The notes under the pieces were generated by a model that worked only from the letters and a program-made list of their open reading frames with translations, was not told where the DNA came from and did no database searches. Shown here one piece after another: positions 8,459-17,907 of a stretch of DNA of 64,000 nucleotides. Positions within the stretch are counted from its first letter, which is position 1, and each line of letters begins with the position of its first letter. The DNA lies in contig NZ_BMWE01000007.1 of the NCBI RefSeq assembly GCF_014651075.1, forward strand, positions 310,001 through 374,000, written 5' to 3'. The DNA comes from Streptomyces djakartensis. GTDB lineage: Bacteria > Actinomycetota > Actinomycetes > Streptomycetales > Streptomycetaceae. A program made the position numbers and the translations under genes.

Positions 8459-11293
8459 TTGTCCCCGACCAGCGAGACCGCACAGGGCGGCCGCCGACTC
8501 GTCATCGTCGAGTCGCCTGCCAAGGCGAAGACGATCAAGGGCTACCTCGGCCCCGGCTACGTAGTCGAAGCGAGCGTCGGGCACATCCGCGACCTTCCCA
8601 ACGGCGCCGCCGAGGTGCCCGAGAAGTACACCGGCGAGGTCCGCCGTCTCGGTGTGGACGTCGAACACGACTTCCAGCCGATCTATGTGGTCAACGCCGA
8701 CAAGAAGGCACAGGTCAAGAAGCTCAAGGACCTGCTGAAGGACTCCGACGAGCTCTTCCTCGCCACCGATGAGGACCGCGAGGGCGAGGCCATCGCCTGG
8801 CACCTCCAGGAGGTCCTCAAGCCCAAGGTCCCGGTCAAGCGGATGGTCTTCCACGAGATCACCAAGGCCGCGATCCAGGCCGCTGTCGCCAACCCGCGCC
8901 AGCTCAACCAGAGGCTCGTCGACGCCCAGGAGACCCGCCGCATCCTCGACCGCCTCTACGGCTACGAGGTCTCGCCGGTCCTGTGGAAGAAGGTCATGCC
9001 GCGGCTGTCCGCGGGCCGTGTCCAGTCGGTCGCCACCCGGCTCGTCGTCGAGCGGGAACGCGAGCGCATCGCGTTCCGTTCCGCTGAGTACTGGGACCTG
9101 ACCGGAACCTTCGCGACCGGCCGCGCGGGAGACCCGTCGGACCCGTCGTCGCTGGTCGCGCGGCTGCAGACGGTCGACGGCAGGCGGGTCGCGCAGGGCC
9201 GCGACTTCGACTCCCTGGGACAGCTGAAGAGCGCGAACACCCTCCACCTCGACGAGGCGAACGCCCGCGCCCTGGCCGCCGCCCTGGAGCAGACGCGGTT
9301 CGCCGTCCGCTCCGTGGAGTCCAAGCCCTACCGCCGCTCGCCGTACGCCCCGTTCCGTACGACGACGCTGCAGCAGGAGGCCAGCCGCAAGCTCGGCTTC
9401 GGCGCGAAGGCCACGATGCAGATCGCGCAGAAGCTGTACGAGAACGGCTACATCACGTACATGCGTACGGACTCCACGACGCTGAGCGACACGGCGGTCG
9501 CCGCCGCCCGCGCCCAGGTCACGCAGCTGTACGGCGCCGACTACCTGCCGCCGCAGCCGAGGACGTACGCCGGGAAGGTCAAGAACGCGCAGGAGGCCCA
9601 CGAGGCGATCCGCCCCTCGGGTGATCGTTTCCGCACTCCCGCCGAGACCGGACTGACCGGTGACCAGTTCAAGCTCTATGAGCTGATCTGGAAGCGGACC
9701 GTCGCCTCCCAGATGAAGGACGCGACCGGCAACAGCGTCACCGTGAAGATCGGCGGCACCGCTGCCGACGGCCGGGACGTCGAGTTCAGCGCCTCCGGCA
9801 AGACGATCACCTTCCACGGCTTCCTCAAGGCCTACGTCGAGGGCGCCGACGACCCGAACGCCGAGCTCGACGACCGCGAGCGGCGGCTGCCCCAGGTCAG
9901 CGAGGGCGACGCCCTGAGCGCCGAGGAGATCACGGTCGACGGGCACGCCACCAAGCCGCCGGCCCGCTACACCGAGGCCTCCCTGGTCAAGGAGCTGGAA
10001 GAGCGCGAGATCGGCCGTCCGTCGACGTACGCGTCGATCATCGGCACCATCCTGGACCGCGGCTACGTGTTCAAGAAGGGCACGGCCCTGGTGCCGTCCT
10101 TCCTCTCCTTCGCCGTCGTCAACCTCCTGGAGAAGCACTTCGGGCGGCTCGTCGACTACGACTTCACCGCCAAGATGGAGGACGACCTCGACCGCATCGC
10201 CCGCGGCGAGGCCCAGTCCGTGCCGTGGCTGAAGCGGTTCTACTTCGGCGAGACGGGGGCCGACAGCGGCTCCGCCGCCGACGCGGGCAACGGCGACGGG
10301 GACCACCTCGGCGGCCTCAAGGAGCTGGTCACCGACCTCGGCGCGATCGACGCCCGCGAGGTGTCGTCGTTCCCGGTGGGCAACGACATCGTGCTGCGGG
10401 TCGGCCGCTACGGCCCGTACATCGAGCGCGGCGAGAAGGACACCGAGCAGCACCAGCGCGCCGACATCCCGGCCGACCTGGCCCCCGACGAGCTCTCCGT
10501 CGACCTCGCCGAGGAACTGCTCGCCAAGCCGAGCGGCGACTACGAACTGGGCACCGACCCGGCCACCGGCCACACCATCGTGGCCAAGGACGGCCGCTAC
10601 GGCCCGTACGTGACGGAGATCCTCCCCGAGGGCACCCCGAAGACGGGCAAGAACGCGGTCAAGCCGCGCACGGCGTCCCTCTTCAAGACGATGTCCCTGG
10701 ACACGGTCACCCTCGACGACGCCCTGAAGCTGATGTCGCTGCCGCGTGTCGTCGGCACCGACGCCGAGGGCCAGGAGATCACCGCGCAGAACGGCCGCTA
10801 CGGCCCGTACCTGAAGAAGGGCACCGACTCGCGCTCGCTGCAGTCCGAGGAGCAGCTCTTCACGATCACGCTGGAGGAGGCGCTGGCGATCTACGCCCAG
10901 CCGAAGCAGCGTGGCCGGGCCGCCGCCAAGCCGCCGCTCAAGGAGCTGGGCACCGACCCGGTGAGCGAGAAGCCGGTCGTCGTCAAGGACGGGCGCTTCG
11001 GGCCGTACGTCACCGACGGCGAGACCAACGCGACCCTGCGCTCCGGTGACAGTGTCGAGACGATCACGCCGGAGCGGGGCTTCGAGCTGCTCGCCGAGAA
11101 GCGCGCGAAGGGCCCGGCGAAGAAGACCGCGAAGAAGGCGGCCAAGAAGGCACCGGCGAAGAAGACGGCAACGGCCAAGAAGACCGCCGCGAAGAAGACG
11201 ACCGCGGCCAAGAAGACGACGGCGAAGAAGACCACGACGGCGAAGAAGACGGCCGCCAAGACCGCGACCGCCGCCAAGTCGGCGGAGGACTGA
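8459..11293 (+). CDS. topA: DNA topoisomerase I (type IA) with lysine-rich tail
   Basis: A 944-aa type IA topoisomerase that relaxes negative supercoils. The TOPRIM domain starts at LVIVESPAKAKTIKGYLG and contains the acidic triad ATDEDREGEA. The catalytic tyrosine is Y334 in YITYMRTDST. C-terminal repeats of the RYGPYV/GRYGPY type replace the zinc fingers of E. coli TopA. The last roughly 70 residues are AKK/ATKK-type repeats; in Streptomyces such Lys/Ala tails are known to raise processivity. The start is a TTG at 8459 preceded by GGAGAGAAG; it gives the expected N-terminus SPTSETAQGGRR. The rare start may limit translation. The gene is followed by a hairpin at 11367. Confidence 0.97.
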   Translation: MSPTSETAQGGRRLVIVESPAKAKTIKGYLGPGYVVEASVGHIRDLPNGAAEVPEKYTGEVRRLGVDVEHDFQPIYVVNADKKAQVKKLKDLLKDSDELFLATDEDREGEAIAWHLQEVLKPKVPVKRMVFHEITKAAIQAAVANPRQLNQRLVDAQETRRILDRLYGYEVSPVLWKKVMPRLSAGRVQSVATRLVVERERERIAFRSAEYWDLTGTFATGRAGDPSDPSSLVARLQTVDGRRVAQGRDFDSLGQLKSANTLHLDEANARALAAALEQTRFAVRSVESKPYRRSPYAPFRTTTLQQEASRKLGFGAKATMQIAQKLYENGYITYMRTDSTTLSDTAVAAARAQVTQLYGADYLPPQPRTYAGKVKNAQEAHEAIRPSGDRFRTPAETGLTGDQFKLYELIWKRTVASQMKDATGNSVTVKIGGTAADGRDVEFSASGKTITFHGFLKAYVEGADDPNAELDDRERRLPQVSEGDALSAEEITVDGHATKPPARYTEASLVKELEEREIGRPSTYASIIGTILDRGYVFKKGTALVPSFLSFAVVNLLEKHFGRLVDYDFTAKMEDDLDRIARGEAQSVPWLKRFYFGETGADSGSAADAGNGDGDHLGGLKELVTDLGAIDAREVSSFPVGNDIVLRVGRYGPYIERGEKDTEQHQRADIPADLAPDELSVDLAEELLAKPSGDYELGTDPATGHTIVAKDGRYGPYVTEILPEGTPKTGKNAVKPRTASLFKTMSLDTVTLDDALKLMSLPRVVGTDAEGQEITAQNGRYGPYLKKGTDSRSLQSEEQLFTITLEEALAIYAQPKQRGRAAAKPPLKELGTDPVSEKPVVVKDGRFGPYVTDGETNATLRSGDSVETITPERGFELLAEKRAKGPAKKTAKKAAKKAPAKKTATAKKTAAKKTTAAKKTTAKKTTTAKKTAAKTATAAKSAED

Positions 11294-11366
11294 CGCCCCT
11301 GAGGGACCTGTTCGGAAACCGGGCGGTCAAGGCCCACGCCTTCGCCCGGGGTTCGGAAAGCGAACG

Positions 11367-11391
11367 CCCCGGCACCACTTCGGTGTCGGGG
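11367..11391 (+). terminator. Hairpin between topA and the tmk fusion gene
   Basis: CCCCGGCACC and GGTGTCGGGG form a 10-bp stem (one G-T) with a short ACTTC-type loop. An overlapping alternative hairpin (CGGGGTTCG with CGAACGCCCCG) lies just upstream at about 11347-11371. Confidence 0.65.
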
Positions 11392-11437
11392 TGTGCGCAT
11401 GCCAGGGCGGGCTCTCGGGGGTGCCGGTGTCTCCCGA

Positions 11438-11443
11438 TAGGCT
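11438..11443 (+). promoter_or_regulatory. -10 box (TAGGCT) for a probable leaderless transcript
   Basis: TAGGCT fits TANNNT and ends 6 nt before ATG 11450. No Shine-Dalgarno is visible between them, so transcription would start at or next to the start codon. No good -35 is seen. Confidence 0.5.
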
Positions 11444-11449
11444 GAATGC

Positions 11450-14400
11450 ATGACGCGAGCCGAGCACCCCACGGCCCCTCAGCCGGCCCCCGACGACGCC
11501 CTGGTCGCGGACTCCCGCGAGCGTGCCGTCCGCGCCCTGCTGCGACGTCCGCAGCTGAAGCGGTTGTGGAGCGCACAACTCGTGGGCGGTGTGGGCGACA
11601 CCCTCACTCTTTTCGTACTGGTCCTCCTCGCTCTCCAGGCGGCTGTCGCCGCGGGCTCGTTCGGGGGCGGCTACCGGGGCGTGGCGTTCGCAGTGGCGAC
11701 CGTTTTCGGGGTGCGCATCCTCGCGACGCTCCTGTTCGGCGCCGTGCTCCTCGGCCCGCTCACGGCGCTCACCTCAAAGGACGGTCCGCTCGACCGCCGC
11801 TGGACCATGGTCGGCGCGGACGGACTGCGCGCGGCGCTGCTCATCGTCGCGCCGCTGTGGATCGACTGGACGCCCGACGACGCGCTGGCCGTCCTCCTCG
11901 TCACGGCCTTCGTGGCCGGGGTCGCCGAGCGGTTCTGGACGGTGTGCCGCGAGAGCGCGGCCCCCGCGCTGCTGCCCGCCCCACCACCGGAAGGCGCGAC
12001 GGTCCGGCCGCTGCCCGACCACATGGACGCCCTGCGCCGCCTGTCGCTGCGCACCGGCTTCGTCGCGATCCCGCTCGCCGCCGCCGTGCTCCTCATCGCG
12101 TCCCTGTTCAACAACCTGCTGGGCGCCGGCATCGACTGGTTCGGCCAGCACCAGGCGGCCCTCGCCTCCTACGTCGCGGCCGGGCTGTTCGCCGCGTCCC
12201 TGTCCGTACTGACCTTCCTGGAGCTGCCCGACACGCGCACCCCCCGCGCGCGCTCGCCCCTCGAGGGGCTGCGCCGCCCGAGGACCACCACCGGGGCCGA
12301 CAAGGGCCGCACCGGCGCGATGCCGCTGCTGGTGCTGGCCTGTGCGGCCGTCGCCACCGCCGTGTCGGCCGCCGTCGCCGTGGCCGTGCTGCACGCCAAG
12401 GACCTGGGCGGCGGCCCGGTGCTGTACGGGCTGTTCGTGGGTGCGCTGACCGGCGGCGTCGTCGTCGGCGTCCGCAGGGCGCCCGCCCTGCTGCCCGCCT
12501 TCTCGCGCCGCCGGCTGCTCGCGCTGGTCATCGCCTTCACCGGGGTCGCGCTGCTGGCCGCCGGGCTGGTCCCGGACGTCACCACCGTGCTGCTGATCCT
12601 CGCGCTGGCCGGCGTCGGCGCGGGCACGGCCGCCAACATCGGGCACACGCTGCTCGACCAGGAGACCGAGGAGTACCGGCGGTCCCGTACGACGGAGCAC
12701 CTGCACGCGGTCGTGCGGGTCTGCGTGGCGCTCGCCGCGGTGGCCGCCCCGCTGATCGCGGCGGGGATCGGGCCGCACCGGCTGGAGAGCGGCAAGTTCG
12801 TCTTCGCGCACGGCGGCGCGGCCTTCACGCTGATGCTGGCCGGCGCGCTGCTGCTGCCGGTGGCCGCCCTGGTGCTGGCCAAGGTCGACGACCGTTCCGG
12901 TGTCCCGCTGCGGCAGGACCTGCGCGACGCGCTGCTCGGCGGCGACGACCCCGAGCAGGCGCCCGCGGCGTCCGGCTTCTTCATCGCCCTGGAGGGTGGC
13001 GACGGGGCCGGGAAGTCCACGCAGGCCGAGGCGCTCGCCGAGTGGATCCGCGGCAAGGGCCACGAGGTCGTGCTGACGCGCGAGCCGGGGGCGACCCCGG
13101 TGGGCAAGCGGCTGCGGTCGATCCTGCTGGACGTGTCGAGCGAGGGCCTGTCGCACCGCTCGGAGGCGCTGCTGTACGCGGCCGACCGGGCCGAGCACAT
13201 CGACACCGTCGTACGGCCCGCCCTGGAGCGCGGCGCGGTCGTCATCTCCGACCGGTACATCGACTCGTCCGTCGCCTACCAGGGGGCGGGCCGGGACCTG
13301 TCGCCGACCGAGATCGCCCGGATCAACCGCTGGGCCACGAACGGACTCGTGCCGCATCTGACCGTCCTGCTGGACGTCGCGCCGGAGACCGCGCGCGAAC
13401 GGTTCACCGAGGCGCCGGACCGGCTGGAGTCGGAGCCCGCCGAGTTCCACGCGCGGGTGCGGGCCGGTTTCCTCACCCTGGCCGCGGCCGACGCCGGGCG
13501 GTATCTGGTGGTCGACGCGGGCCAGGAGCCCGAGGCCGTCACGACCGTCATCCGGCACCGGCTCGACCAGGTGCTGCCGCTGTCCGAGGCCGAGATCAAG
13601 GCCCAGGAGGAGGCACGGAGGAAGGCCGAGGAGGAGGCCCGCCGCAAGGCCGAGGAAGAGGCCGCCCGCAAGGCCGAGGAGGAGCGCCTGGAGCGCGAGC
13701 GCCAGGAGCAGCTGGCCAAGCTGCGCGCCGAGGAGGAGGAGCGCAAGCGGCGCGAGCTGGAGGAGGCGCAGCGCCGCGAGGCCGAACGGCAGGCGGAGGA
13801 GGCCCGGCGGCGCGCCGAGGAGGCCCGCAGGAAGGCCGAGGAGGAGCGGGCGCGGCTGCTCGCGGAGGAGAAGGCACGCGCGGAGGAGGAGGCCCGGCGC
13901 AAGGCCGAGGAGGAGCGGCGCCGCAAGCAGGCCGAGGAGGAGACCCGGCTGCGTGCCGAGGCCGAGGCGCTCCGCCTGGAGAAGCAGCGCAAGGCCGAGG
14001 AGGCCCTGATGCGGGCCGAGGAGGCGCGGCGTCTGGCGGAGGCGGCGGCCGCGGCGGCGGAGGCCGGACCGAAGAACTTGGCCCCGAAGGGCGCCTCCGG
14101 TCCGGCGCCCGGACAGGACGCGGTGACCGTCCCGACACCCGTGGTCAACCTGGAGAAGGCCCCGGACCGGTCCCCGTCCTGGTCCGACGCCGAACGGACC
14201 GCCGAGCTGCCGAAGCCGCCGGTGCCGCCGGGGCCGGGGGAAGAGACCGAGGTGCTGCCTTCGGTCCCTGCCCGGGCGGGCGACGAGACCGAGGTGCTGT
14301 CCGCGACCCGTCCCGAAGACGACGACAGGACCGAGATGCTGCCCGCCGTTCCTCCCGGCGCGGCGGACGACACGGCCGTGCTGCCTCCCGTCCGTCCGGG

Positions 14401-14695
14401 GGACGCCGACGAGACGGCCGTCCTGCCGCGGGTGCCCGGAGACGAACCGTCGGACCGGGTCCCGCCCGGGTACTTCCGCAAGGACGACGCCCCGGCCGCC
14501 CGGCCCGACGGCACCGAGGACCGTACGCGTGAGCTGCCCCAGCTGGACGCCGAGGGCCGGCCGCGCCGGCGGTCCGACTGGGCCGAGGAGACACCGCTCG
14601 ACGATCTGCCCTCGCTGGCGGACGAGCTGCTGGGACCGCACGAGGACGAGCCGGACGAGGGACGGGGCCGCCGGGGGAGGGGCCGGGGCCGCTGA
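11450..14695 (+). CDS. tmk: MFS-like transporter fused to thymidylate kinase with coiled-coil tail
   Basis: A 1081-aa fusion. Residues about 40-490 hold some 11 hydrophobic segments of MFS type. Residues about 510-710 are a complete dTMP kinase: P-loop LEGGDGAGKST with K522, the TREPG motif, and the DRYIDSSVAYQGAGR segment. Thymidylate kinase makes dTDP for DNA synthesis. Residues about 715-870 are a highly charged AEEEARRKAEEE-type coiled coil. The tail to 1081 has five spaced repeats of the form (D/E)-T-(E/A)-(V/M)-L-(P/S). This fusion is, from memory, normal in Streptomyces; it anchors a nucleotide kinase at the membrane. The transporter substrate is unknown. It lies directly upstream of the delta' gene, as tmk does in many bacteria. 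Start ATG 11450, probably leaderless. Confidence 0.92.
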   Translation: MTRAEHPTAPQPAPDDALVADSRERAVRALLRRPQLKRLWSAQLVGGVGDTLTLFVLVLLALQAAVAAGSFGGGYRGVAFAVATVFGVRILATLLFGAVLLGPLTALTSKDGPLDRRWTMVGADGLRAALLIVAPLWIDWTPDDALAVLLVTAFVAGVAERFWTVCRESAAPALLPAPPPEGATVRPLPDHMDALRRLSLRTGFVAIPLAAAVLLIASLFNNLLGAGIDWFGQHQAALASYVAAGLFAASLSVLTFLELPDTRTPRARSPLEGLRRPRTTTGADKGRTGAMPLLVLACAAVATAVSAAVAVAVLHAKDLGGGPVLYGLFVGALTGGVVVGVRRAPALLPAFSRRRLLALVIAFTGVALLAAGLVPDVTTVLLILALAGVGAGTAANIGHTLLDQETEEYRRSRTTEHLHAVVRVCVALAAVAAPLIAAGIGPHRLESGKFVFAHGGAAFTLMLAGALLLPVAALVLAKVDDRSGVPLRQDLRDALLGGDDPEQAPAASGFFIALEGGDGAGKSTQAEALAEWIRGKGHEVVLTREPGATPVGKRLRSILLDVSSEGLSHRSEALLYAADRAEHIDTVVRPALERGAVVISDRYIDSSVAYQGAGRDLSPTEIARINRWATNGLVPHLTVLLDVAPETARERFTEAPDRLESEPAEFHARVRAGFLTLAAADAGRYLVVDAGQEPEAVTTVIRHRLDQVLPLSEAEIKAQEEARRKAEEEARRKAEEEAARKAEEERLERERQEQLAKLRAEEEERKRRELEEAQRREAERQAEEARRRAEEARRKAEEERARLLAEEKARAEEEARRKAEEERRRKQAEEETRLRAEAEALRLEKQRKAEEALMRAEEARRLAEAAAAAAEAGPKNLAPKGASGPAPGQDAVTVPTPVVNLEKAPDRSPSWSDAERTAELPKPPVPPGPGEETEVLPSVPARAGDETEVLSATRPEDDDRTEMLPAVPPGAADDTAVLPPVRPGDADETAVLPRVPGDEPSDRVPPGYFRKDDAPAARPDGTEDRTRELPQLDAEGRPRRRSDWAEETPLDDLPSLADELLGPHEDEPDEGRGRRGRGRGR

Positions 14696-14706
14696 GGCCC
14701 CTGCCC

Positions 14707-14769
14707 GTTGTCGGTGGTCGCGCTGTCGGTGGTCCCCGTTGTCGGTGGTCCGCGTTGTCAGTGGCCGCC
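14707..14769. repeat. Four tandem copies of a 15-16 bp GTTGTCGGTGGTC repeat
   Basis: Imperfect units starting at 14707, 14722, 14738 and 14754 share GTTGTCGGTGGTC (second copy begins GC; fourth has CAGTGGC). They fill the gap between the tmk fusion stop and the delta' gene. Confidence 0.85.
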
Positions 14770-14838
14770 CGCACAATGGACATCGCAGCGGCAGTACGGT
14801 CCGGCGAACGCGGACATGACGGAAGGGCGGCGTGACCC

Positions 14839-16044
14839 ATGACCGTGTGGGACGACCTCGTCGGGCAGGAGCGGGTGAGCGAGCAGCTGGACGCCGCCGC
14901 CCGGGACGCCGACGCCCTGGTCACCGCGGCCGCCGCCGGCGCCCCACCGCCCGAGGCGTCGAAGATGACGCACGCGTGGCTGTTCACGGGCCCGCCCGGG
15001 GCCGGACGCAACCAGGCGGCGCGGGCGTTCGCGGCGGCACTGCAGTGCGTCAGCCCCGACCGGGCGCTCGGCGGAGCCCCGGGCTGCGGCTTCTGCGACG
15101 GATGCCACACGGCGCTGGTCGGCACGCACGCCGACGTCACGACCGTCGCCGCGGTCGGCACACAGATCCTCGCCGACGACATGCGCGACACGGTCCGCAA
15201 GTCGTTCACGTCGCCGGCGAACGGCCGCTGGCAGGTCATCCTCGTCGAGGACGCCGAGCGGCTGAACGAGAAGTCGGCCAACGCCGTCCTGAAAGCCGTG
15301 GAGGAACCCGCCCCGCGCACGGTCTGGCTGCTGTGCGCGCCCTCCATCGAGGACGTCCTGCCGACCATCCGCTCCCGCTGCCGCCACCTGAACCTGAGCA
15401 CGCCCTCGGTCGACGCCGTCGCCGACATGCTGGTGCGCCGTGAGGGCATCGAGCCGGACGTCGCCGTCGCGGCGGCCCGCGCGACCCAGGGCCACGTCGA
15501 CCGGGCGCGCCGGCTGGCCGTCGACCCGGCCGCGCGCGAGCGCCGTGCCGCAGTGCTGCGGCTGCCGCTGCGCGTCGAGGACGTCGGCGGCGCGCTCAAG
15601 GCCGCGCAGGAGCTCGTCGACGCGGCCGCCGAGGACGCCAAGCAGCTCGCGGAGGCGACCGACGCCAAGGAGACCGAGGAGCTGAAGGCCGCCCTCGGCG
15701 CGGCCCAGGGCGGCCGGATGCCACGCGGCACGGCAGGCGTGATCAAGGACCTGGAGGACAAGCAGAAGCGCCGCAGAACGCGCACCCAGCGCGACAGCCT
15801 CGACCTCGCCCTGACCGACCTCACGGCCTTCTACCGCGACGTGCTCGCCCTCCAGCTCGGTTCACGCGTGGCCATCGCCAACGCGGACGCCGAGGACGCT
15901 CTGGAGCGTCTCGCCCGGGGCAGCTCGCCGGAGTCCACGCTCCGCCGCATCGAGGCCATCAGCGCGTGCCGCGACGCCCTCGACCGCAACGTGGCACCGC
16001 TGCTTGCGGTGGAGGCCATGACGATGGCACTCAGAGCCGGCTGA
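14839..16044 (+). CDS. holB: DNA polymerase III subunit delta'
   Basis: A 401-aa clamp-loader AAA+ subunit. The N-terminal VWDDLVGQE is the usual start of the family. The P-loop is modified to TGPPGAGRNQ (lysine replaced by arginine), typical for delta' subunits that do not hydrolyse ATP. A zinc knuckle CGFCDGCH follows at about residues 93-99, then VEDAERLNEKSANAVLKAVEEP, and the SRC motif (RSRCRHL). It acts in the replisome by opening the DnaN sliding clamp together with delta and tau/gamma. Genetic pairing with tmk upstream is conserved in many bacteria. The ATG at 14839 follows GGAAGGG at about 14821. Confidence 0.95.
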   Translation: MTVWDDLVGQERVSEQLDAAARDADALVTAAAAGAPPPEASKMTHAWLFTGPPGAGRNQAARAFAAALQCVSPDRALGGAPGCGFCDGCHTALVGTHADVTTVAAVGTQILADDMRDTVRKSFTSPANGRWQVILVEDAERLNEKSANAVLKAVEEPAPRTVWLLCAPSIEDVLPTIRSRCRHLNLSTPSVDAVADMLVRREGIEPDVAVAAARATQGHVDRARRLAVDPAARERRAAVLRLPLRVEDVGGALKAAQELVDAAAEDAKQLAEATDAKETEELKAALGAAQGGRMPRGTAGVIKDLEDKQKRRRTRTQRDSLDLALTDLTAFYRDVLALQLGSRVAIANADAEDALERLARGSSPESTLRRIEAISACRDALDRNVAPLLAVEAMTMALRAG

Positions 16045-16153
16045 GGTGACCTGGCGGCCCGGCCACGCCCGGACCGCAGGCGCACTCGGGTTGACCTCGT
16101 CACCCGTACGAGGCACGACACGCACGCACGGCATCCATCCCGTCGCTCAGGGT

Positions 16154-16159
16154 TACGCT
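16154..16159 (+). promoter_or_regulatory. -10 box (TACGCT) for a probable leaderless transcript
   Basis: TACGCT lies 6 nt before ATG 16166, with no ribosome-binding site between. No convincing -35 hexamer 16-18 bp upstream. Confidence 0.5.
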
Positions 16160-16165
16160 CGCTGG

Positions 16166-17800
16166 ATGGACACAAGGCGCACCTTCCGCACCGCCTCCGA
16201 TCCCGGCCCTGCCGCCTCCATCCGCGCCCACCGCGGGATCCACCGTGGCGCGAGGACCGCGTTCGGTCTCCTCGCCACGGCCGCGCTGCTGGTCTCCGCG
16301 TGCTCCGCCGGGAGCTCGTCGACCTCTGCCAACGCGGCGGAGGCGGCGGCCCTGGGCGCGTTGCCGCGGTCCACACCGGCGGCGCTCACCCGGTACTACG
16401 ACCAGAAGCCGGCCTGGCGCGGCTGCGGCGTCCCCGGTTACCAGTGCGCCACCCTCAGGGCGCCCATCGACTACGCCAAGCCGACCGAGGGCGACATCCG
16501 GCTCGCCCTCACCCGGAAGAAGGCCACCGGCCCGGGCAAGCGGCTGGGCTCGCTGCTCGTGAACCCCGGCGGGCCGGGCGGCTCGGCGATCAGCTACATG
16601 CAGTCGTACGCCGGCATCGGCTACCCGGCCGAGGTCCGCGCCCGCTACGACATGGTGGCGGTCGATCCGCGTGGCGTGGCCCGCAGCGAGCCCGTCAAGT
16701 GCCTGAGCGGGCCGGACATGGACAGGTACACGCAGACGGACCTCACGCCCGATGACCGCAGAGAGACGAACGGGCTGGTCAAGGCGTACCGGACGTTCGC
16801 CGAGGGCTGCGGCGCGGACTCGCCCGGGCTGCTGCGCCATGTGTCCACGGTGGAGACCGCCCGGGACATGGACATCGTGCGGGCGGTGCTCGGCGACGAG
16901 AAGCTGAACTACGTCGGCGCCTCCTACGGCACCTTCCTCGGGGCGACCTACGCCGGGCTGTTCCCGGGCCGGGCGGGCCGGCTGGTCCTGGACGGCGCGA
17001 TGGACCCGTCGCTGCCCGCGCGGCGGCTGAACCTCGAACAGACCGCCGGGTTCGACACGGCGTTCCGGTCCTTCGCGAAGGACTGCGTGCGACGGGCCGG
17101 CTGCCCCCTGGGCGGGGCGGGCACCACGCCCGAGCGGGCCGGCCGGAACCTCAAGGCGTACTTCGAGAAGCTCGACGCGCGTCCGGCGCCCACGGGCGAC
17201 TCCCACGGCCGCCGCCTCACCGAGTCCCTCGCCACCACCGGCGTGATCGCGGCCATGTACGACGAGGGCGCCTGGCAGCACCTGCGCGAGGCACTGACGT
17301 CCGCGATGAGGGAGAACGACGGCGCCGGGCTCCTCGCCCTCTCGGACAGCTACTACGAGCGGGACGCCGACGGCGGCTACAGCAACCTGATGTTCGCCAA
17401 CGCCGCGGTCAACTGCCTGGACCTGCCGCCCGCCTTCGCCACCCCGGGCGAGGTGCGCAAGGCCCTCCCCGCGTTCGAGAAGGCGTCCCCGGTATTCGGC
17501 GAGGGCCTGGCCTGGGCCTCCCTGAACTGCGCGTACTGGCCGGTGCACGCCACGGGCAAGCCGCAGCGCATCGAGGCGAAGGGAGCGGCGCCCATCGTCG
17601 TGGTCGGCACCACCCGCGACCCCGCGACGCCGTACCGCTGGGCGCGGGCCATGGCCGGCCAGCTCTCCTCGGCCCGCCTCCTCACCTACGACGGCGACGG
17701 CCACACGGCCTACGGCCGCGGCAGCGCCTGCATCGACCGCACGATCAACGCCTACCTCCTCCGCGGCACCCCGCCCCGGGACGGAAAGCGCTGCTCATAA
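16166..17800 (+). CDS. Secreted alpha/beta-hydrolase, tripeptidyl aminopeptidase family
   Basis: A 544-aa exported peptidase of the SCO-type tripeptidyl aminopeptidase family (S33), which trims tripeptides from secreted proteins and peptides. After a long positively charged n-region a hydrophobic stretch ends in LVSAC (C46), which fits a lipobox. The triad is visible: S253 in GASYG, D485 in TTRDPATPY, H513 in GDGHTAYG. The oxyanion segment is NPGGPGGSA. The start at 16166 is chosen because it follows the -10-like TACGCT by 6 nt and an upstream frame extension would reach into the delta' gene tail. A good hairpin (17811-17837) ends the gene. Confidence 0.92.
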   Translation: MDTRRTFRTASDPGPAASIRAHRGIHRGARTAFGLLATAALLVSACSAGSSSTSANAAEAAALGALPRSTPAALTRYYDQKPAWRGCGVPGYQCATLRAPIDYAKPTEGDIRLALTRKKATGPGKRLGSLLVNPGGPGGSAISYMQSYAGIGYPAEVRARYDMVAVDPRGVARSEPVKCLSGPDMDRYTQTDLTPDDRRETNGLVKAYRTFAEGCGADSPGLLRHVSTVETARDMDIVRAVLGDEKLNYVGASYGTFLGATYAGLFPGRAGRLVLDGAMDPSLPARRLNLEQTAGFDTAFRSFAKDCVRRAGCPLGGAGTTPERAGRNLKAYFEKLDARPAPTGDSHGRRLTESLATTGVIAAMYDEGAWQHLREALTSAMRENDGAGLLALSDSYYERDADGGYSNLMFANAAVNCLDLPPAFATPGEVRKALPAFEKASPVFGEGLAWASLNCAYWPVHATGKPQRIEAKGAAPIVVVGTTRDPATPYRWARAMAGQLSSARLLTYDGDGHTAYGRGSACIDRTINAYLLRGTPPRDGKRCS

Positions 17801-17810
17801 CCCTGAACCC

Positions 17811-17837
17811 AGCCCCGGAGGGCCGGCCTCCGGGGCT
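17811..17837 (+). terminator. Hairpin after the secreted peptidase gene
   Basis: AGCCCCGGAGG and CCTCCGGGGCT form an 11-bp perfect stem with a 5-nt loop, 10 bp after the stop codon. Confidence 0.8.
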
Positions 17838-17907
17838 GGTGCGGAGCACCACCGGAAACTGTGTAGACTTACCGTCGTTGCTGATCGCACCATGGTGCGG
17901 ACAGCGC

